From Ruminococcus sp. (GTDB taxonomy: Bacteria > Bacillota > Clostridia > Oscillospirales > Ruminococcaceae), in NCBI GenBank assembly GCA_017543595.1, contig JAFYFU010000108.1, positions 1 through 64,000 of the forward strand: a stretch of 64,000 nt of DNA. The letters run 5' to 3'. A program made the position numbers and the translations under genes. Shown here piece by piece: positions 26,931-36,203 of this stretch (position 1 is the stretch's first letter; every line of letters starts with the position of its first letter). The notes beneath the pieces were generated by a model that was not told the DNA's origin, did no database searches, and saw nothing but the letters and a program-made list of their open reading frames with translations.

Positions 26931-27148
26931 TACAAATTCTTTACGGCATTTACAAGTTCCATGTCTTCCTGTGTCAATTTAATATTTGTCACTATGGTCT
27001 TGCCCTGTGAAGTGGTAAATTTCACTTCCGCAACGCTCCCTGCATCAGCGATTTGAAGCGCAGCCTTTACAAATTTTTCTGCTTTGGGGTGTCTTTTCCT
27101 GAATCCTGAAACAAGGGGTTTGAGTTTAAGTAAATTCATCGGGTTCAT
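26930..27148 (-). CDS. Small conserved-looking protein, function unknown
   Basis: A 72-residue ORF: basic N-terminal half (LLKLKPLVSGFRKRHPKAEKF), then a compact beta-like segment (SVAEVKFTTSQGKTIVTNIK) and an acidic helix. I place the start at ATG 27148, eight bases after AAAGGAG; an ATG at 27154 is only two bases from it. It overlaps the Gx transporter end by 23 bases and is coupled to the YdcF gene. I do not recognise a family. Confidence 0.7.
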   Translation of the reverse strand: MNPMNLLKLKPLVSGFRKRHPKAEKFVKAALQIADAGSVAEVKFTTSQGKTIVTNIKLTQEDMELVNAVKNL

Positions 27149-27656
27149 TTTCATTTCTCCTTTTAAACTTCTTCGGCAGTCTTTTAAGTATATATTTGGC
27201 GCAAAGTCCCGTAAACATTCCCGCAGCAGCACCCGAAATCATAAGGTGCGGAGAATATCCGAAAACCGCTGTCGTTCCCGTCATTAAAGCCGCAGTTACA
27301 AGCTGTCCCGTGTTGTGCAGAACTGCGCCAATTATACTGCATACAAAAATATAATCAATAGGGATAATTTTTTTTAAAGGTATCATTCCGCAGAGACAAA
27401 GCATTGACCCTGCAAGGCTGTAAATAACGGCTGAAAAATTCGGACTGAAAAACGCTCCGAGCAAAACCCTCGTAAGCACCATTAAAAATGTTTCCTTTAC
27501 ACTGAACCTGTAAACGGCATAAACGGTAACTATATTTGCAAGTCCGAGCTTTACCCCCGGAATTGCCGTTAAATTCGGCAGACGCAGTTCAATTACAAAC
27601 ATAATCAGTGCCGCCGCCGTAAGCAGGGAAAGTTCCACAAGGCGTTCTGTTTTCAT
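27126..27656 (-). CDS. Gx transporter family protein (HepS-like)
   Basis: A 176-residue membrane protein with five to six spans and the family signature LPNLTAIPGVKLGLANIVTVY. Often labelled heptaprenyl diphosphate synthase component I, but the fold is of an ECF/substrate-binding membrane type. It overlaps the NusG-II gene's stop by four bases. Together with NusG-II and ApbE it resembles gene sets linked to extracytosolic flavinylation and flavin-based electron transfer. The cargo is not known. Confidence 0.85.
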   Translation of the reverse strand: MKTERLVELSLLTAAALIMFVIELRLPNLTAIPGVKLGLANIVTVYAVYRFSVKETFLMVLTRVLLGAFFSPNFSAVIYSLAGSMLCLCGMIPLKKIIPIDYIFVCSIIGAVLHNTGQLVTAALMTGTTAVFGYSPHLMISGAAAGMFTGLCAKYILKRLPKKFKRRNENEPDEFT

Positions 27657-28009
27657 TTTTTCCCCCGTTCATCGGCAAATTTTATTACAAGTCTGTGGGG
27701 CAGGCAGACTATCGGGATTTCCTCCGAGCGCAGCCAGCCCGTTTTAACGCAGGTCTTGTCGGGGCAGTCTGCTTCGGAAATACGGATTTTTCCGTCTTTT
27801 ATTTCTATTAAATTATATCTCCCGTCAGGGCTGTCTATCCTGAATTTGTCGTTCTTTTCGGAAATATCAATTGTATAAATTATTTTTCCGTCCTGAGATA
27901 TTTCAACAAGATTGTTTTCGGATTTCCCGTTAAAAATAATAACAAGAATTACGGAACTCACAAGAAGTATACATATTAATAATATACATATTTTAACGCC
28001 CTTAGTCAT
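27653..28009 (-). CDS. NusG domain II-containing membrane-anchored protein
   Basis: 118 residues: one N-terminal membrane segment (KICILLICILLVSSVILVIIF), then a NusG_II-type beta domain with DGRYNLIEIKDGKIRISEADCPDKTCVKTGW and a PHRLVIK end. The two cysteines in DCPDKTCV are typical of this extracytosolic family. It overlaps apbE's end by 8 bases and the Gx gene's start by 4. Confidence 0.88.
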   Translation of the reverse strand: MTKGVKICILLICILLVSSVILVIIFNGKSENNLVEISQDGKIIYTIDISEKNDKFRIDSPDGRYNLIEIKDGKIRISEADCPDKTCVKTGWLRSEEIPIVCLPHRLVIKFADERGKK

Positions 28010-29027
28010 TTCCTATAATCTCCACAGGCATATTGCTTATATTTTCAAAATTTTCGGAAATGCCCTCTGTGATAAGAATTTCCCTGTTGTCCGTCACAAG
28101 AATCATGTCAAAATTTTTGTTCTCCCTGTAATATTTTTCGGCTTTTTCCCTGCCCATTACGAAAAATGCCGTTGAAAGAGCATCGCACATGATACCGCTT
28201 TCGCCTGTGACGGTAGCCGAAACTATGCCGTTATCCGCAGGATATCCGTCAGAGGGGTCTATTATATGCCAGTAGACATTCCCGTCCCCGCCCTCGAAAT
28301 ATCTCTCGTAGTTTCCCGATGTTATGACAGCTTTTCCGTCCACTGAAAGTATGCACATATCTTCATCGGGCGAAAAGGGATTTCTTACAGAAACTTTCCA
28401 GTTTGAACCATCTGGCTTTTTGCCGAGTGCCTGAACGTTTCCGCCAAGGCTTATTATTGCGGAATCTATGCCGTGTGATTTGAATATCTGCATTATTCTG
28501 TCGCCCGTATAGCCTTTTGCGAGTGCGCCCAAATCTATTCTGACATTTTCGGGAACGGAAACAGTATTTCCGTTTATTTCCATACAAGAATAACCAACAT
28601 TTTCAAGTAATTCGTTTATTTCCGATTTTTCGGGGATTTTATACTCCCCTGTCGTGAATCCCCAGAGTTTAAGCACGGGATATATTGTTATATCAAGTGC
28701 GCCGTCTGTTGATTCTCCGTATTCAAGGGCTGAATTTAAAACATTTAACGTATCGTCCGATACTTCTGCGGGAATACCTTTGTTTATACTGCTTATATCG
28801 CTTTCGGGCAGAGTGACAGAAAATATATTTTCAAGGCGGTGTATTTCCTCAACAGCGTCTTTGAGAGCCTGTTCGGTATTTTCTCCGCAGGCTTTAAGGT
28901 TCATGTATGTGTCCATCGCAAAAACATCTGTTGAATCCGTGCGGAAATTTTCACGGCTGTCCGTGCATGAAAAACATATTCCGCATGACAGGACAAGAAA
29001 CAGTGATATTATTATTTTTTTCAGCAT
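28002..29027 (-). CDS. apbE: FAD:protein FMN transferase (ApbE), lipoprotein
   Basis: Transfers FMN from FAD onto Thr residues of extracytosolic redox proteins. It has a lipoprotein signal (LKKIIISLFLVLSCGICFSC, Cys about residue 20), the start of the domain TDVFAMDTYMNLKACG, the ALAKGYTGDRI and SLGGNVQALG motifs, and the metal/FAD site GESGIMCDALSTAFFVMG. 341 residues from ATG 29027, with GAGAGGG upstream. Lead gene of the ApbE/NusG-II/Gx cluster. No FMN-binding substrate protein is found in this window. Confidence 0.93.
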   Translation of the reverse strand: MLKKIIISLFLVLSCGICFSCTDSRENFRTDSTDVFAMDTYMNLKACGENTEQALKDAVEEIHRLENIFSVTLPESDISSINKGIPAEVSDDTLNVLNSALEYGESTDGALDITIYPVLKLWGFTTGEYKIPEKSEINELLENVGYSCMEINGNTVSVPENVRIDLGALAKGYTGDRIMQIFKSHGIDSAIISLGGNVQALGKKPDGSNWKVSVRNPFSPDEDMCILSVDGKAVITSGNYERYFEGGDGNVYWHIIDPSDGYPADNGIVSATVTGESGIMCDALSTAFFVMGREKAEKYYRENKNFDMILVTDNREILITEGISENFENISNMPVEIIGND

Positions 29028-29067
29028 ATTCCCTCTCTTTCCAAACTGCAATACAACAGTAATACTT

Positions 29068-29096
29068 ATTATAACATAAAAATATTGTTTTGTCAC
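29068..29096 (-). promoter_or_regulatory. Sigma-A-type promoter of apbE cluster
   Basis: Minus strand GTGACA, 17-bp spacer, TATAAT, about 40 bases before the apbE ATG. Divergent from the spoIIE promoter. Confidence 0.65.
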
Positions 29097-29154
29097 TACC
29101 CCAAAGAAAATTTTTCTTAATCATCACAAAACTGCCCGTATCTTCTTACAGATT

Positions 29155-29187
29155 ATGACAATTTTCACATTATGTCCGTGATATAAT
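29155..29187 (+). promoter_or_regulatory. Putative Spo0A-type spoIIE promoter with 21-bp spacer
   Basis: ATGACA (29155-29160) and TATAAT (29182-29187) separated by 21 bp. The Bacillus spoIIE and spoIIG promoters have the same unusual wide spacing and are activated by Spo0A~P. A convincing 0A box (TGTCGAA) is not seen upstream. Confidence 0.5.
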
Positions 29188-29217
29188 CATTTATGATTCT
29201 ATCTCAGGGGGTTAAGT

Positions 29218-31476
29218 ATGTCGAAAATCAAAAAAATGAAAATCAGTGCAAAAATGTCAGCGGTTCTGTATTTCTTAGCGTTTGCGGCTGCGGGGTTTGT
29301 ATTCACGGGTGAGGGAATGTCGGGTATATCGTCACTTGCGGATATATCCCTTTGCGGTTCGCTTGATGTAACATCATCTTCTGCGGTTCTTGTCGGAAGC
29401 CTGATACGTTCCGTCATAAGCGGAAACACGGGGAAAAATATAGTTAAAATTTCTGCCATGATAATTATAGTTACTGCAAAGCTTTTCTTTGAATCCTGCG
29501 AAAAGCCCAAACTTTGCGGTATAATTACAACTGTCGGCATACTTGCATCGGGGACGGCTGTTTCTGTGATTCTCGATGAGGTTTTCTATAAGCTTTTCTT
29601 TTATATATTTTACGGCTCGGTTGCGGGGCTTGCGGCATATTCCACGGCATACATAAGGACAAGCCTTAAAAAACAGGCTGTAATTGAACTTTCGGGGCGG
29701 TCGGGCTGTGCATATGCAATAGTATATATCACCATGATTTCTTCCCTCTGCAAATCAGAAATATTTTTTATAAATTTCGGAATAATCGCAGGAACGGCAA
29801 TAACTCTCCTTGCGGCATATTACTACCGCAACACGGGCGGAGTTCTCTGCGGTGCATTGACTGCCTGCGGAGCATTTCTCGCCTCTCCCGAAACGGGAAT
29901 GACCGTTGTGCTTCTGCCTGCTGCGGGGCTTATGACGGGATATGTACACAAACAGAAACCTGCTGTCGCCTCGCTGTTTTTCGCTGTGTTGAGCTTTATG
30001 CTCATGATACTCACGGGAATGACCAAAAACAATGCCGAAATAATTTTTAACATATTGTGCGGCTGCGGACTTTTTATATTTACTGCCCCGTATTATTCGG
30101 ACAAATGGGTGAGTACGGGAAATGACGGCGGTACGGCTCTCCCCGAAATAATCAACGCAAGAATGAGTTTTCTCTCCGATTCAATCGGAACTGTAAGAAC
30201 GGAAACAGGCAAAATCGCCGAGGCTCTCACCGAAAATACAAGGGATTCAAATGAACTGAGCATAATATGCGGAAAAGTCTGCAATAACTGTTTCAGAAAA
30301 AATATATGCTGGACAAGCCAAAGAAATTCCACTGTGCGTTCTTTCGGGAAACTTGCAAGACTTCCCGAAATAAATGAAGAAACTTTCCCCGCAGAACTTG
30401 AAAGCTGTCTCCGCAAAGAAGAATTGATGAGAGAATTTTCAAGGCTTATCCGTGAGAGAATGACCGCAAAAATACTCCGTCTGCGTTCGGACGGCTGCCG
30501 TGAACTCCTCAGCGAACAAATAAAAATCACTGAGGAAATAATCCGCTGTGCAGGCGAAAAAATAGATGTCCGCTATTCCTCGCCCATAAGCAAGACCGTT
30601 TCAAAAAAATTAAACCGCTACGGTATAAATCCAAGAAAAATCATAGCATATTACAACTCATACAACAGGCTTATAATTGAGCTTTACTTCCTTGCAACGG
30701 ATTCGCCTGACAATACAATGCGGCTTTGTGACCTTGCATCTGACGAACTCGAAATAAGGCTTGATGTGAGCGGTCCTGTGTATTCGGGAAGGGAGGTGAG
30801 ATTCAGGTTATTTGAAAAACCGCTGTATTCCCTTGAAGTCTACGGGGCTTCAATGTGTGCGGAGGGTTCTGACACAAACGGCGACACTTCAACGGTTTTC
30901 ACGGACGGCACGGGTATCGGCTATGTGATTCTTTCGGACGGAATGGGTACGGGCAAAAGTGCTGCCCTTGAATCAAGGCTTGTCGTCAGAATGTTCAGAA
31001 AATTAATAAACAGCGGTATAAACTGCACCGCCGCCGTAAAACTCATAAATTCCATAATGGTTTCAAAATCGGGAGATGAGGCTTTTGCAACCCTTGACGC
31101 ACTCCGCATAGACCTTGACAGTTGCGGTCTTACCGTCATAAAATCGGGGGCATCTGCTACACTTATCAGGCATAACGGGAACGTCCTCAAAGTTGCATCG
31201 CCTACTTTCCCCGTGGGAATTTATGAGCAGTCGGACGTTTTTTCAAACAGATACAGCTTTGAGGACGGCGATATGGCTGTTATGTTCTCGGACGGAATTG
31301 ACGAAAGCGAATACTCCTACATAAAGGAACTTCTCCTCGCAGGCGACAATGTTAAAAATATTGTCAACGAAATCTGCACAAAAGCCCGTGTCTATAACCC
31401 CTCCGCACGCTCGGACGACATAACCGTAATAGGAATACGTGTCACACGAAGGAACGAACGCTCCCCGATATTATGA
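29218..31476 (+). CDS. spoIIE: Stage II sporulation protein E (SpoIIE phosphatase)
   Basis: PP2C-type phosphatase that dephosphorylates SpoIIAA to release sigma-F in the forespore. About ten N-terminal membrane spans (residues 15-295), a central regulatory segment with a Cys-rich stretch (CGKVCNNCFRKNICW), and the C-terminal PPM domain: TDGTGIGYVILSDGMGTGKSAALES, TLDALRIDLDSCGLTVIKSGA and FSDGIDESEYSY. 752 residues, near the usual length. CAGGGGG precedes ATG 29218. Monocistronic; the next gene, glgB, has its own promoter. Confidence 0.95.
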   Translation: MSKIKKMKISAKMSAVLYFLAFAAAGFVFTGEGMSGISSLADISLCGSLDVTSSSAVLVGSLIRSVISGNTGKNIVKISAMIIIVTAKLFFESCEKPKLCGIITTVGILASGTAVSVILDEVFYKLFFYIFYGSVAGLAAYSTAYIRTSLKKQAVIELSGRSGCAYAIVYITMISSLCKSEIFFINFGIIAGTAITLLAAYYYRNTGGVLCGALTACGAFLASPETGMTVVLLPAAGLMTGYVHKQKPAVASLFFAVLSFMLMILTGMTKNNAEIIFNILCGCGLFIFTAPYYSDKWVSTGNDGGTALPEIINARMSFLSDSIGTVRTETGKIAEALTENTRDSNELSIICGKVCNNCFRKNICWTSQRNSTVRSFGKLARLPEINEETFPAELESCLRKEELMREFSRLIRERMTAKILRLRSDGCRELLSEQIKITEEIIRCAGEKIDVRYSSPISKTVSKKLNRYGINPRKIIAYYNSYNRLIIELYFLATDSPDNTMRLCDLASDELEIRLDVSGPVYSGREVRFRLFEKPLYSLEVYGASMCAEGSDTNGDTSTVFTDGTGIGYVILSDGMGTGKSAALESRLVVRMFRKLINSGINCTAAVKLINSIMVSKSGDEAFATLDALRIDLDSCGLTVIKSGASATLIRHNGNVLKVASPTFPVGIYEQSDVFSNRYSFEDGDMAVMFSDGIDESEYSYIKELLLAGDNVKNIVNEICTKARVYNPSARSDDITVIGIRVTRRNERSPIL

Positions 31477-31548
31477 GTTTTCATATTTGGTAAATATGCA
31501 TAACATATCATGTGTTATTTTTGCCATAATCTACAATTACCGAAAAGA

Positions 31549-31630
31549 CAAGATTTTTCCGAAAAAACAAAATCTGTCATTTTAAACAAAAATTTATATT
31601 GGAAATTAGAGCAACATCTAAATTTTTGTT
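31549..31630 (+). promoter_or_regulatory. Inverted repeats upstream of glgB
   Basis: Two inverted repeats in the spoIIE-glgB gap: AGATTTT/AAAATCT (31549-31576) and a perfect 12-bp pair AACAAAAATTTA / TAAATTTTTGTT (31585-31596 and 31619-31630). They could be an operator or AT-rich terminator remnants for spoIIE. Confidence 0.4.
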
Positions 31631-31647
31631 CAGTTTTACAAAAAAGC

Positions 31648-31676
31648 TTGATAATTAATACCATTTCTGTTAAAAT
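31648..31676 (+). promoter_or_regulatory. Sigma-A-type promoter of the glg operon
   Basis: TTGATA, 17-bp spacer, TAAAAT, ending 24 bases before the glgB ATG; AAAGGAGG follows. Confidence 0.75.
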
Positions 31677-31700
31677 GTAAATAGCAAAGGAGGCTGAATT

Positions 31701-33719
31701 ATGTCAGTTAATAATAATAACAATCCCAATGATTTTCCGCTATACCTCTTTTACCAGGGAAAGAATTACGAAGCCTACAAATTTTTCGGTGTCCATTCTT
31801 CGCAGAAGGACGGAAAGAAAATTTTTACTTTCCGTGTTTGGGTCCCCAACGCCGTAAGTGTTTCCGTAGTAGGAGATTTTAACGGCTGGGACAGAAGCAA
31901 AAACCCCATGACCGTCATCGCTGACGGCATATGGGAAGCAGAAATATCAGACCTTCAGCAGTATGATGCCTACAAGTACAGCATTGAAGCCCGTACAGGC
32001 GATATCCTCATGAAATCCGACCCCTATGCAGCTCACTTTGAAACACGCCCCGGCACTGCTTCAAAAATCTATGAAAGCTGCTACAAGTGGAACGATTCTT
32101 CATGGTACAAGAAAAAATCCAAAAAAGTAATTTACAAAAGCCCGATGAATGTCTATGAAGTGCATCTCAGTTCATGGAAAAACTACGGCGATGACATATA
32201 TCTTGACTACATAACTTTTGCAAAGGAAATTATTCCCTATCTCCAAAAAATGTCCTATACCCATATAGAATTTATGCCCCTTACGGAGTATCCCTATGAC
32301 GGTTCTTGGGGCTATCAGGTTACGGGATATTTTGCCCCGACTTCAAGATACGGCACTCCCGATGATTTCAGGGAAATGATTGATATGTTCCACAATGCGG
32401 GAATAGGCGTTATCCTCGACTGGGTACCCGCCCACTTCCCGAAAGACGCTCCCGGACTGTATGAATTTGACGGCACTTGCTGTTACGAATACACGGACGA
32501 ACGCAAGAGAGAACACAAAGCCTGGGGTACGAGAGTTTTCGACTACGGCAAGGCTGAGGTCTGCTCTTTCCTGATTTCAAGCGCAAATTACTGGTTTGAT
32601 GAGTTCCACGTTGACGGTCTGCGTGTTGATGCGGTTGCCTCCATGCTTTATCTCGACTATGACAGGCGTGACGGCGAATGGGCTGCCAATATGTACGGCG
32701 GAAACGAAAACCTCGAAGCCGTTCAGTTCCTCAAAAATCTCAATGAGGCTGTTTTCTCAAAGCACCCCGATGCCCTCATGATTGCGGAGGAATCGACTGC
32801 ATGGCCCTTGGTTACAAAGCCCACCGATATAGGCGGTCTCGGTTTCAATTTCAAGTGGAATATGGGCTGGATGAACGATATGCTGAGTTATATGTCCCTT
32901 GACCCCATATACCGTGCTTTTAACCATGACAAGCTCACATTCTCATTCTTCTATGCATTTTCCGAAAACTATGTACTGCCCATTTCGCATGATGAAGTAG
33001 TACACGGCAAGTGTTCCATGATTAACAAAATGCCCGGAGAATATGAACAGAAATTCAGTTCATACCGTGCTTTCCTCGCTTATATGATGGCTCACCCCGG
33101 AAAGAAATTACTTTTTATGGGTCAGGAATTTGCTCAGATGAAGGAATGGAACTACAAAACTCAGCTTGACTGGAATCTGATGGAATATGATTCGCACAGG
33201 AATATGCTCCATTTTTCGGAAAAGCTCAATAAATTCTATGTGGACAATTCTCCCCTCTGGCAGAATGACGATTCATGGAGCGGTTTCAGCTGGATTTCAA
33301 ATGACGACTACAAACAAAGCGTCATAGCTTTCAGACGTATTGACGATGACGGAAACGAACTTATTGCAGTCTGCAATTTCGTACCCGTTGAAAGAAACGA
33401 TTACCGCATAGGCGTACCTTACAAGGGTATTTACAAAGTCGTTTTCAATACCGATGACAAGGAATTTGGCGGAAACGGTATCGGCGCAAAATCATACAAG
33501 TCCGAGGACATCGGAATGCATGGTTTTGATTACAGCATATCCATGACTTTACCGCCTCTCTCGGTTATGTACCTCAAATATACCCCGCCGAGGAAGAAAA
33601 CCGTAAAAACCGAAGTCCCCAAAGAGGAAAAAATTGAAACACCCGAAACTACCACTCCTCCGAAAGAGGAAAAGCCCAAAAGAAAAAGAACTTCTTCAAA
33701 AAAGAAAGTTTCAGAATAA
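31701..33719 (+). CDS. glgB: 1,4-alpha-glucan branching enzyme
   Basis: Introduces alpha-1,6 branches into glycogen. N-terminal CBM48 domain ([21 protein letters not shown], about residues 45-70), then the GH13 barrel with [22 protein letters not shown] (nucleophile Asp), MIAEEST (acid/base Glu) and [11 protein letters not shown], and a C-terminal beta domain. The last 40 or so residues form a Lys/Glu/Pro-rich disordered tail ([14 protein letters not shown]) that is not part of the catalytic enzyme. 672 residues. First gene of glgB-glgC-glgD-glgA. Confidence 0.96.
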   Translation: MSVNNNNNPNDFPLYLFYQGKNYEAYKFFGVHSSQKDGKKIFTFRVWVPNAVSVSVVGDFNGWDRSKNPMTVIADGIWEAEISDLQQYDAYKYSIEARTGDILMKSDPYAAHFETRPGTASKIYESCYKWNDSSWYKKKSKKVIYKSPMNVYEVHLSSWKNYGDDIYLDYITFAKEIIPYLQKMSYTHIEFMPLTEYPYDGSWGYQVTGYFAPTSRYGTPDDFREMIDMFHNAGIGVILDWVPAHFPKDAPGLYEFDGTCCYEYTDERKREHKAWGTRVFDYGKAEVCSFLISSANYWFDEFHVDGLRVDAVASMLYLDYDRRDGEWAANMYGGNENLEAVQFLKNLNEAVFSKHPDALMIAEESTAWPLVTKPTDIGGLGFNFKWNMGWMNDMLSYMSLDPIYRAFNHDKLTFSFFYAFSENYVLPISHDEVVHGKCSMINKMPGEYEQKFSSYRAFLAYMMAHPGKKLLFMGQEFAQMKEWNYKTQLDWNLMEYDSHRNMLHFSEKLNKFYVDNSPLWQNDDSWSGFSWISNDDYKQSVIAFRRIDDDGNELIAVCNFVPVERNDYRIGVPYKGIYKVVFNTDDKEFGGNGIGAKSYKSEDIGMHGFDYSISMTLPPLSVMYLKYTPPRKKTVKTEVPKEEKIETPETTTPPKEEKPKRKRTSSKKKVSE

Positions 33720-33735
33720 AAATCAATAAATCAGT

Positions 33736-33771
33736 ACAGACGAAAATGCCCGAAAATGTGTTTTCGTCTGT
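33736..33771 (+). other. Strong hairpin between glgB and glgC
   Basis: ACAGACGAAAA / TTTTCGTCTGT, 11 perfect base pairs with a 14-nt loop, in the 102-bp gap. It is not followed by a T-run, so it looks more like an mRNA processing or stability element than a terminator. Confidence 0.55.
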
Positions 33772-33821
33772 AATGCCCGTGTTTGCAAAACAATGTTATA
33801 TCAATATCAGGAGGATAATTT

Positions 33822-35048
33822 ATGTATACAAAGAAAAAATGCGTAGCAATGCTTCTGGCAGGCGGTCAGGGCAGCAGACTTTACGCACTGACAAAAAACG
33901 TAGCTAAACCTGCCGTTTCCTACGGCGGAAAATACCGCCTTATCGACTTCCCTCTCTCAAACTGCACCAATTCGGGAATCGACACGGTAGGTGTTCTCAC
34001 ACAGTATCAGCCCCTTGTTCTCAACGAATATATAGGCAACGGTCAGCCCTGGGACTTGGATAAGCTCAACGGCGGTGTACACGTTCTTCCGCCCTATGAA
34101 ACTCAGGCGGGCGCATCATGGTATGAGGGTACGGCAAACGCAATATATCAGAATATGCGGTTCATCGAACGCTATGACCCCGAATATGTCGTTGTTCTCG
34201 GCGGTGACCATATCTATAAAATGGACTACTCAAAAATGGTTGATTTCCATATTGCAAACAATGCGGACTGCACCATCTCGGTTATAGATGTTCCAAAGGC
34301 TGAGGCTTCTCGTTTCGGTATCATGATTTGCGATGAGCAGAACAAAGTTGTTGATTTCGTTGAAAAACCGAAAGAGCCTAAGTCTACTCTTGCATCTATG
34401 GGTATCTATGTTTTCAGCTGGGAAAAACTCCGTAAGTATCTCATAGAAAATGAAAACGATGCCAACGCAAAGCGTGACAGGGGTGAGGCTTGGTCAAAGG
34501 ATTTCGGAAAGGATATCATAACTTCAATGCTCCGTGACGACCAGAGACTTTTTGCCTATGAATTTGAGGGCTACTGGAAAGACGTAGGAACTCTTGATTC
34601 TCTCTGGGAGGCTAATATGGACTTGTTAAGCCCCAGTGTTCCGCTTGACCTCTATGACCCGTCATGGAAGATATATTCAAGAAGCAATTACAATCCTCCT
34701 CAGTATATCGGCAACAATGCGGAAGTTGAAAACTCAATGATTGCAGAAGGAAGCGTTATTGACGGAACTGTTGATTTCTCGATTCTTTTCTCAGGCGTTA
34801 CCGTTGAACAGGGCGCAACCGTAAAGTACAGCATAATTATGCCCGGCACTGTTATAAAATCAGGTGCTGTCGTTGAATATGCAATTGTCGGCGAGGACTG
34901 CGTTATTGAAGGCGGCGCACATATCGGCAAACGCCCCGAACAGATTGAAAACAAGGACGACTGGGGAATTGCCGTTGTCGGTCATAATATTACGGTTTCT
35001 GAGGGAAAATCAGTTGAACCTAAACAAATAATCGGAGAAAATATCTGA
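33822..35048 (+). CDS. glgC: Glucose-1-phosphate adenylyltransferase, catalytic subunit
   Basis: Makes ADP-glucose for glycogen synthesis. N-terminal nucleotidyltransferase signature [59 protein letters not shown] and EGYWKDVGT, followed by a C-terminal left-handed beta-helix. 408 residues. AGGAGG precedes the ATG. Pairs with GlgD. Confidence 0.97.
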   Translation: MYTKKKCVAMLLAGGQGSRLYALTKNVAKPAVSYGGKYRLIDFPLSNCTNSGIDTVGVLTQYQPLVLNEYIGNGQPWDLDKLNGGVHVLPPYETQAGASWYEGTANAIYQNMRFIERYDPEYVVVLGGDHIYKMDYSKMVDFHIANNADCTISVIDVPKAEASRFGIMICDEQNKVVDFVEKPKEPKSTLASMGIYVFSWEKLRKYLIENENDANAKRDRGEAWSKDFGKDIITSMLRDDQRLFAYEFEGYWKDVGTLDSLWEANMDLLSPSVPLDLYDPSWKIYSRSNYNPPQYIGNNAEVENSMIAEGSVIDGTVDFSILFSGVTVEQGATVKYSIIMPGTVIKSGAVVEYAIVGEDCVIEGGAHIGKRPEQIENKDDWGIAVVGHNITVSEGKSVEPKQIIGENI

Positions 35049-35063
35049 GCGGAGGTTTTACTA

Positions 35064-36188
35064 ATGAGTGTTAATTATAATGTTTTGGGTCTGATTTTTG
35101 CAAGTATGCACGATTCCTATGTCAGTGAGCTTACAAATCAGAGAACTATGGGTTCGATTCCTTTCGGCGGAAGATACAGACTTATTGACTTTCCGCTTTC
35201 AAATTTCGTAAATTCGGGCGTTTCCGAAGTAGGCGTAATCACAAAATCAAACTACGGCTCACTCCTTGACCATCTCGGTTCGGGTCGTGACTGGGATTTG
35301 TCCAGAAAAAAAGGCGGTCTGCACCTCCTTCCCCCTTACAGCCAGACAGGCGGTATCTACAAGGGCAGACTTGACGCTTTAAGCAATATATGGAGTTTTG
35401 TTGAACACGCTTTCGCAAAATACGTTATTCTCGCAAACTGCGATATCGTTACTTCAATCAACTTCAATCCCGTACTCAAACAGCACCTCTCGACAGGTGC
35501 GGATATAACCCTTGTTTACAGCAAGGCACACTATGACAGCGAAAAGAACAGTTTCGCAACTATCCTTGACTTTGACGATGACAACCGCCTCAGAAGCACT
35601 ATGGTCAATCCGAATATTTCGGGAGACTGCAATCAGTGGCTTGATATGCTCATCATAAGCAAGGACTGTCTCAAAAGCATTGTTTTTGAGGCTGAAAGCA
35701 AGAATATTTACAGCTTTACAAGAGAAATCCTCCAGAACAGCGTTGACAAATACAAGATTCTCGGCTACGAACACAAGGAATTTTTCATGCGTATAGACAA
35801 CAACGAGAATTTCTACGAGGCAAATATGCTCATGCTCGATGCCGAAAAGAGAGCGGCTCTCTTTAAGAAGAAAAGCCCCGTATATACAAAGGTCGGCGAC
35901 AATGCCCCCGTTAAATACGGTCTTGAAGCAAATATCAAAAATTCGCTTATTGCGGACGGCTGTATAGTTGAGGGTTCTGTTGAAAACTCCGTGCTTTTCA
36001 GAGGCGTTAAAATCGGAAAAGGCACTGTCGTTAAGGACGCAATTATATTCCAGGGAAGCGAAATAGGCGCAAACTGCAAGATAACAGGTCTTATCGCTGA
36101 CAAGAATGTTAAAATTGACGACAACAAAGTTGTGACAGGTTCGGCTGCATCTCCGCTATACCTGAAAAAAGGTGCAAAAATTTCGTAA
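35064..36188 (+). CDS. glgD: Glucose-1-phosphate adenylyltransferase regulatory subunit GlgD
   Basis: A 374-residue GlgC homolog. The N-terminus lacks the Gly-rich GGQGSRL loop (here LGLIFASMHDSYVSELTNQR), so it is probably the non-catalytic partner that modulates GlgC, as in other Firmicutes. It retains [14 protein letters not shown] and the C-terminal beta-helix hexapeptides. It starts 15 bases after glgC with GGAGG upstream. Confidence 0.95.
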   Translation: MSVNYNVLGLIFASMHDSYVSELTNQRTMGSIPFGGRYRLIDFPLSNFVNSGVSEVGVITKSNYGSLLDHLGSGRDWDLSRKKGGLHLLPPYSQTGGIYKGRLDALSNIWSFVEHAFAKYVILANCDIVTSINFNPVLKQHLSTGADITLVYSKAHYDSEKNSFATILDFDDDNRLRSTMVNPNISGDCNQWLDMLIISKDCLKSIVFEAESKNIYSFTREILQNSVDKYKILGYEHKEFFMRIDNNENFYEANMLMLDAEKRAALFKKKSPVYTKVGDNAPVKYGLEANIKNSLIADGCIVEGSVENSVLFRGVKIGKGTVVKDAIIFQGSEIGANCKITGLIADKNVKIDDNKVVTGSAASPLYLKKGAKIS

Positions 36189-36203
36189 ATCGGTGACTGT
36201 ACT

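Noticed and set aside
29219..29226. Spo0A box TGTCGAAA at the spoIIE start codon
   Set aside because: It falls inside the coding start (ATGTCGAAA), downstream of the promoter, and is probably chance.
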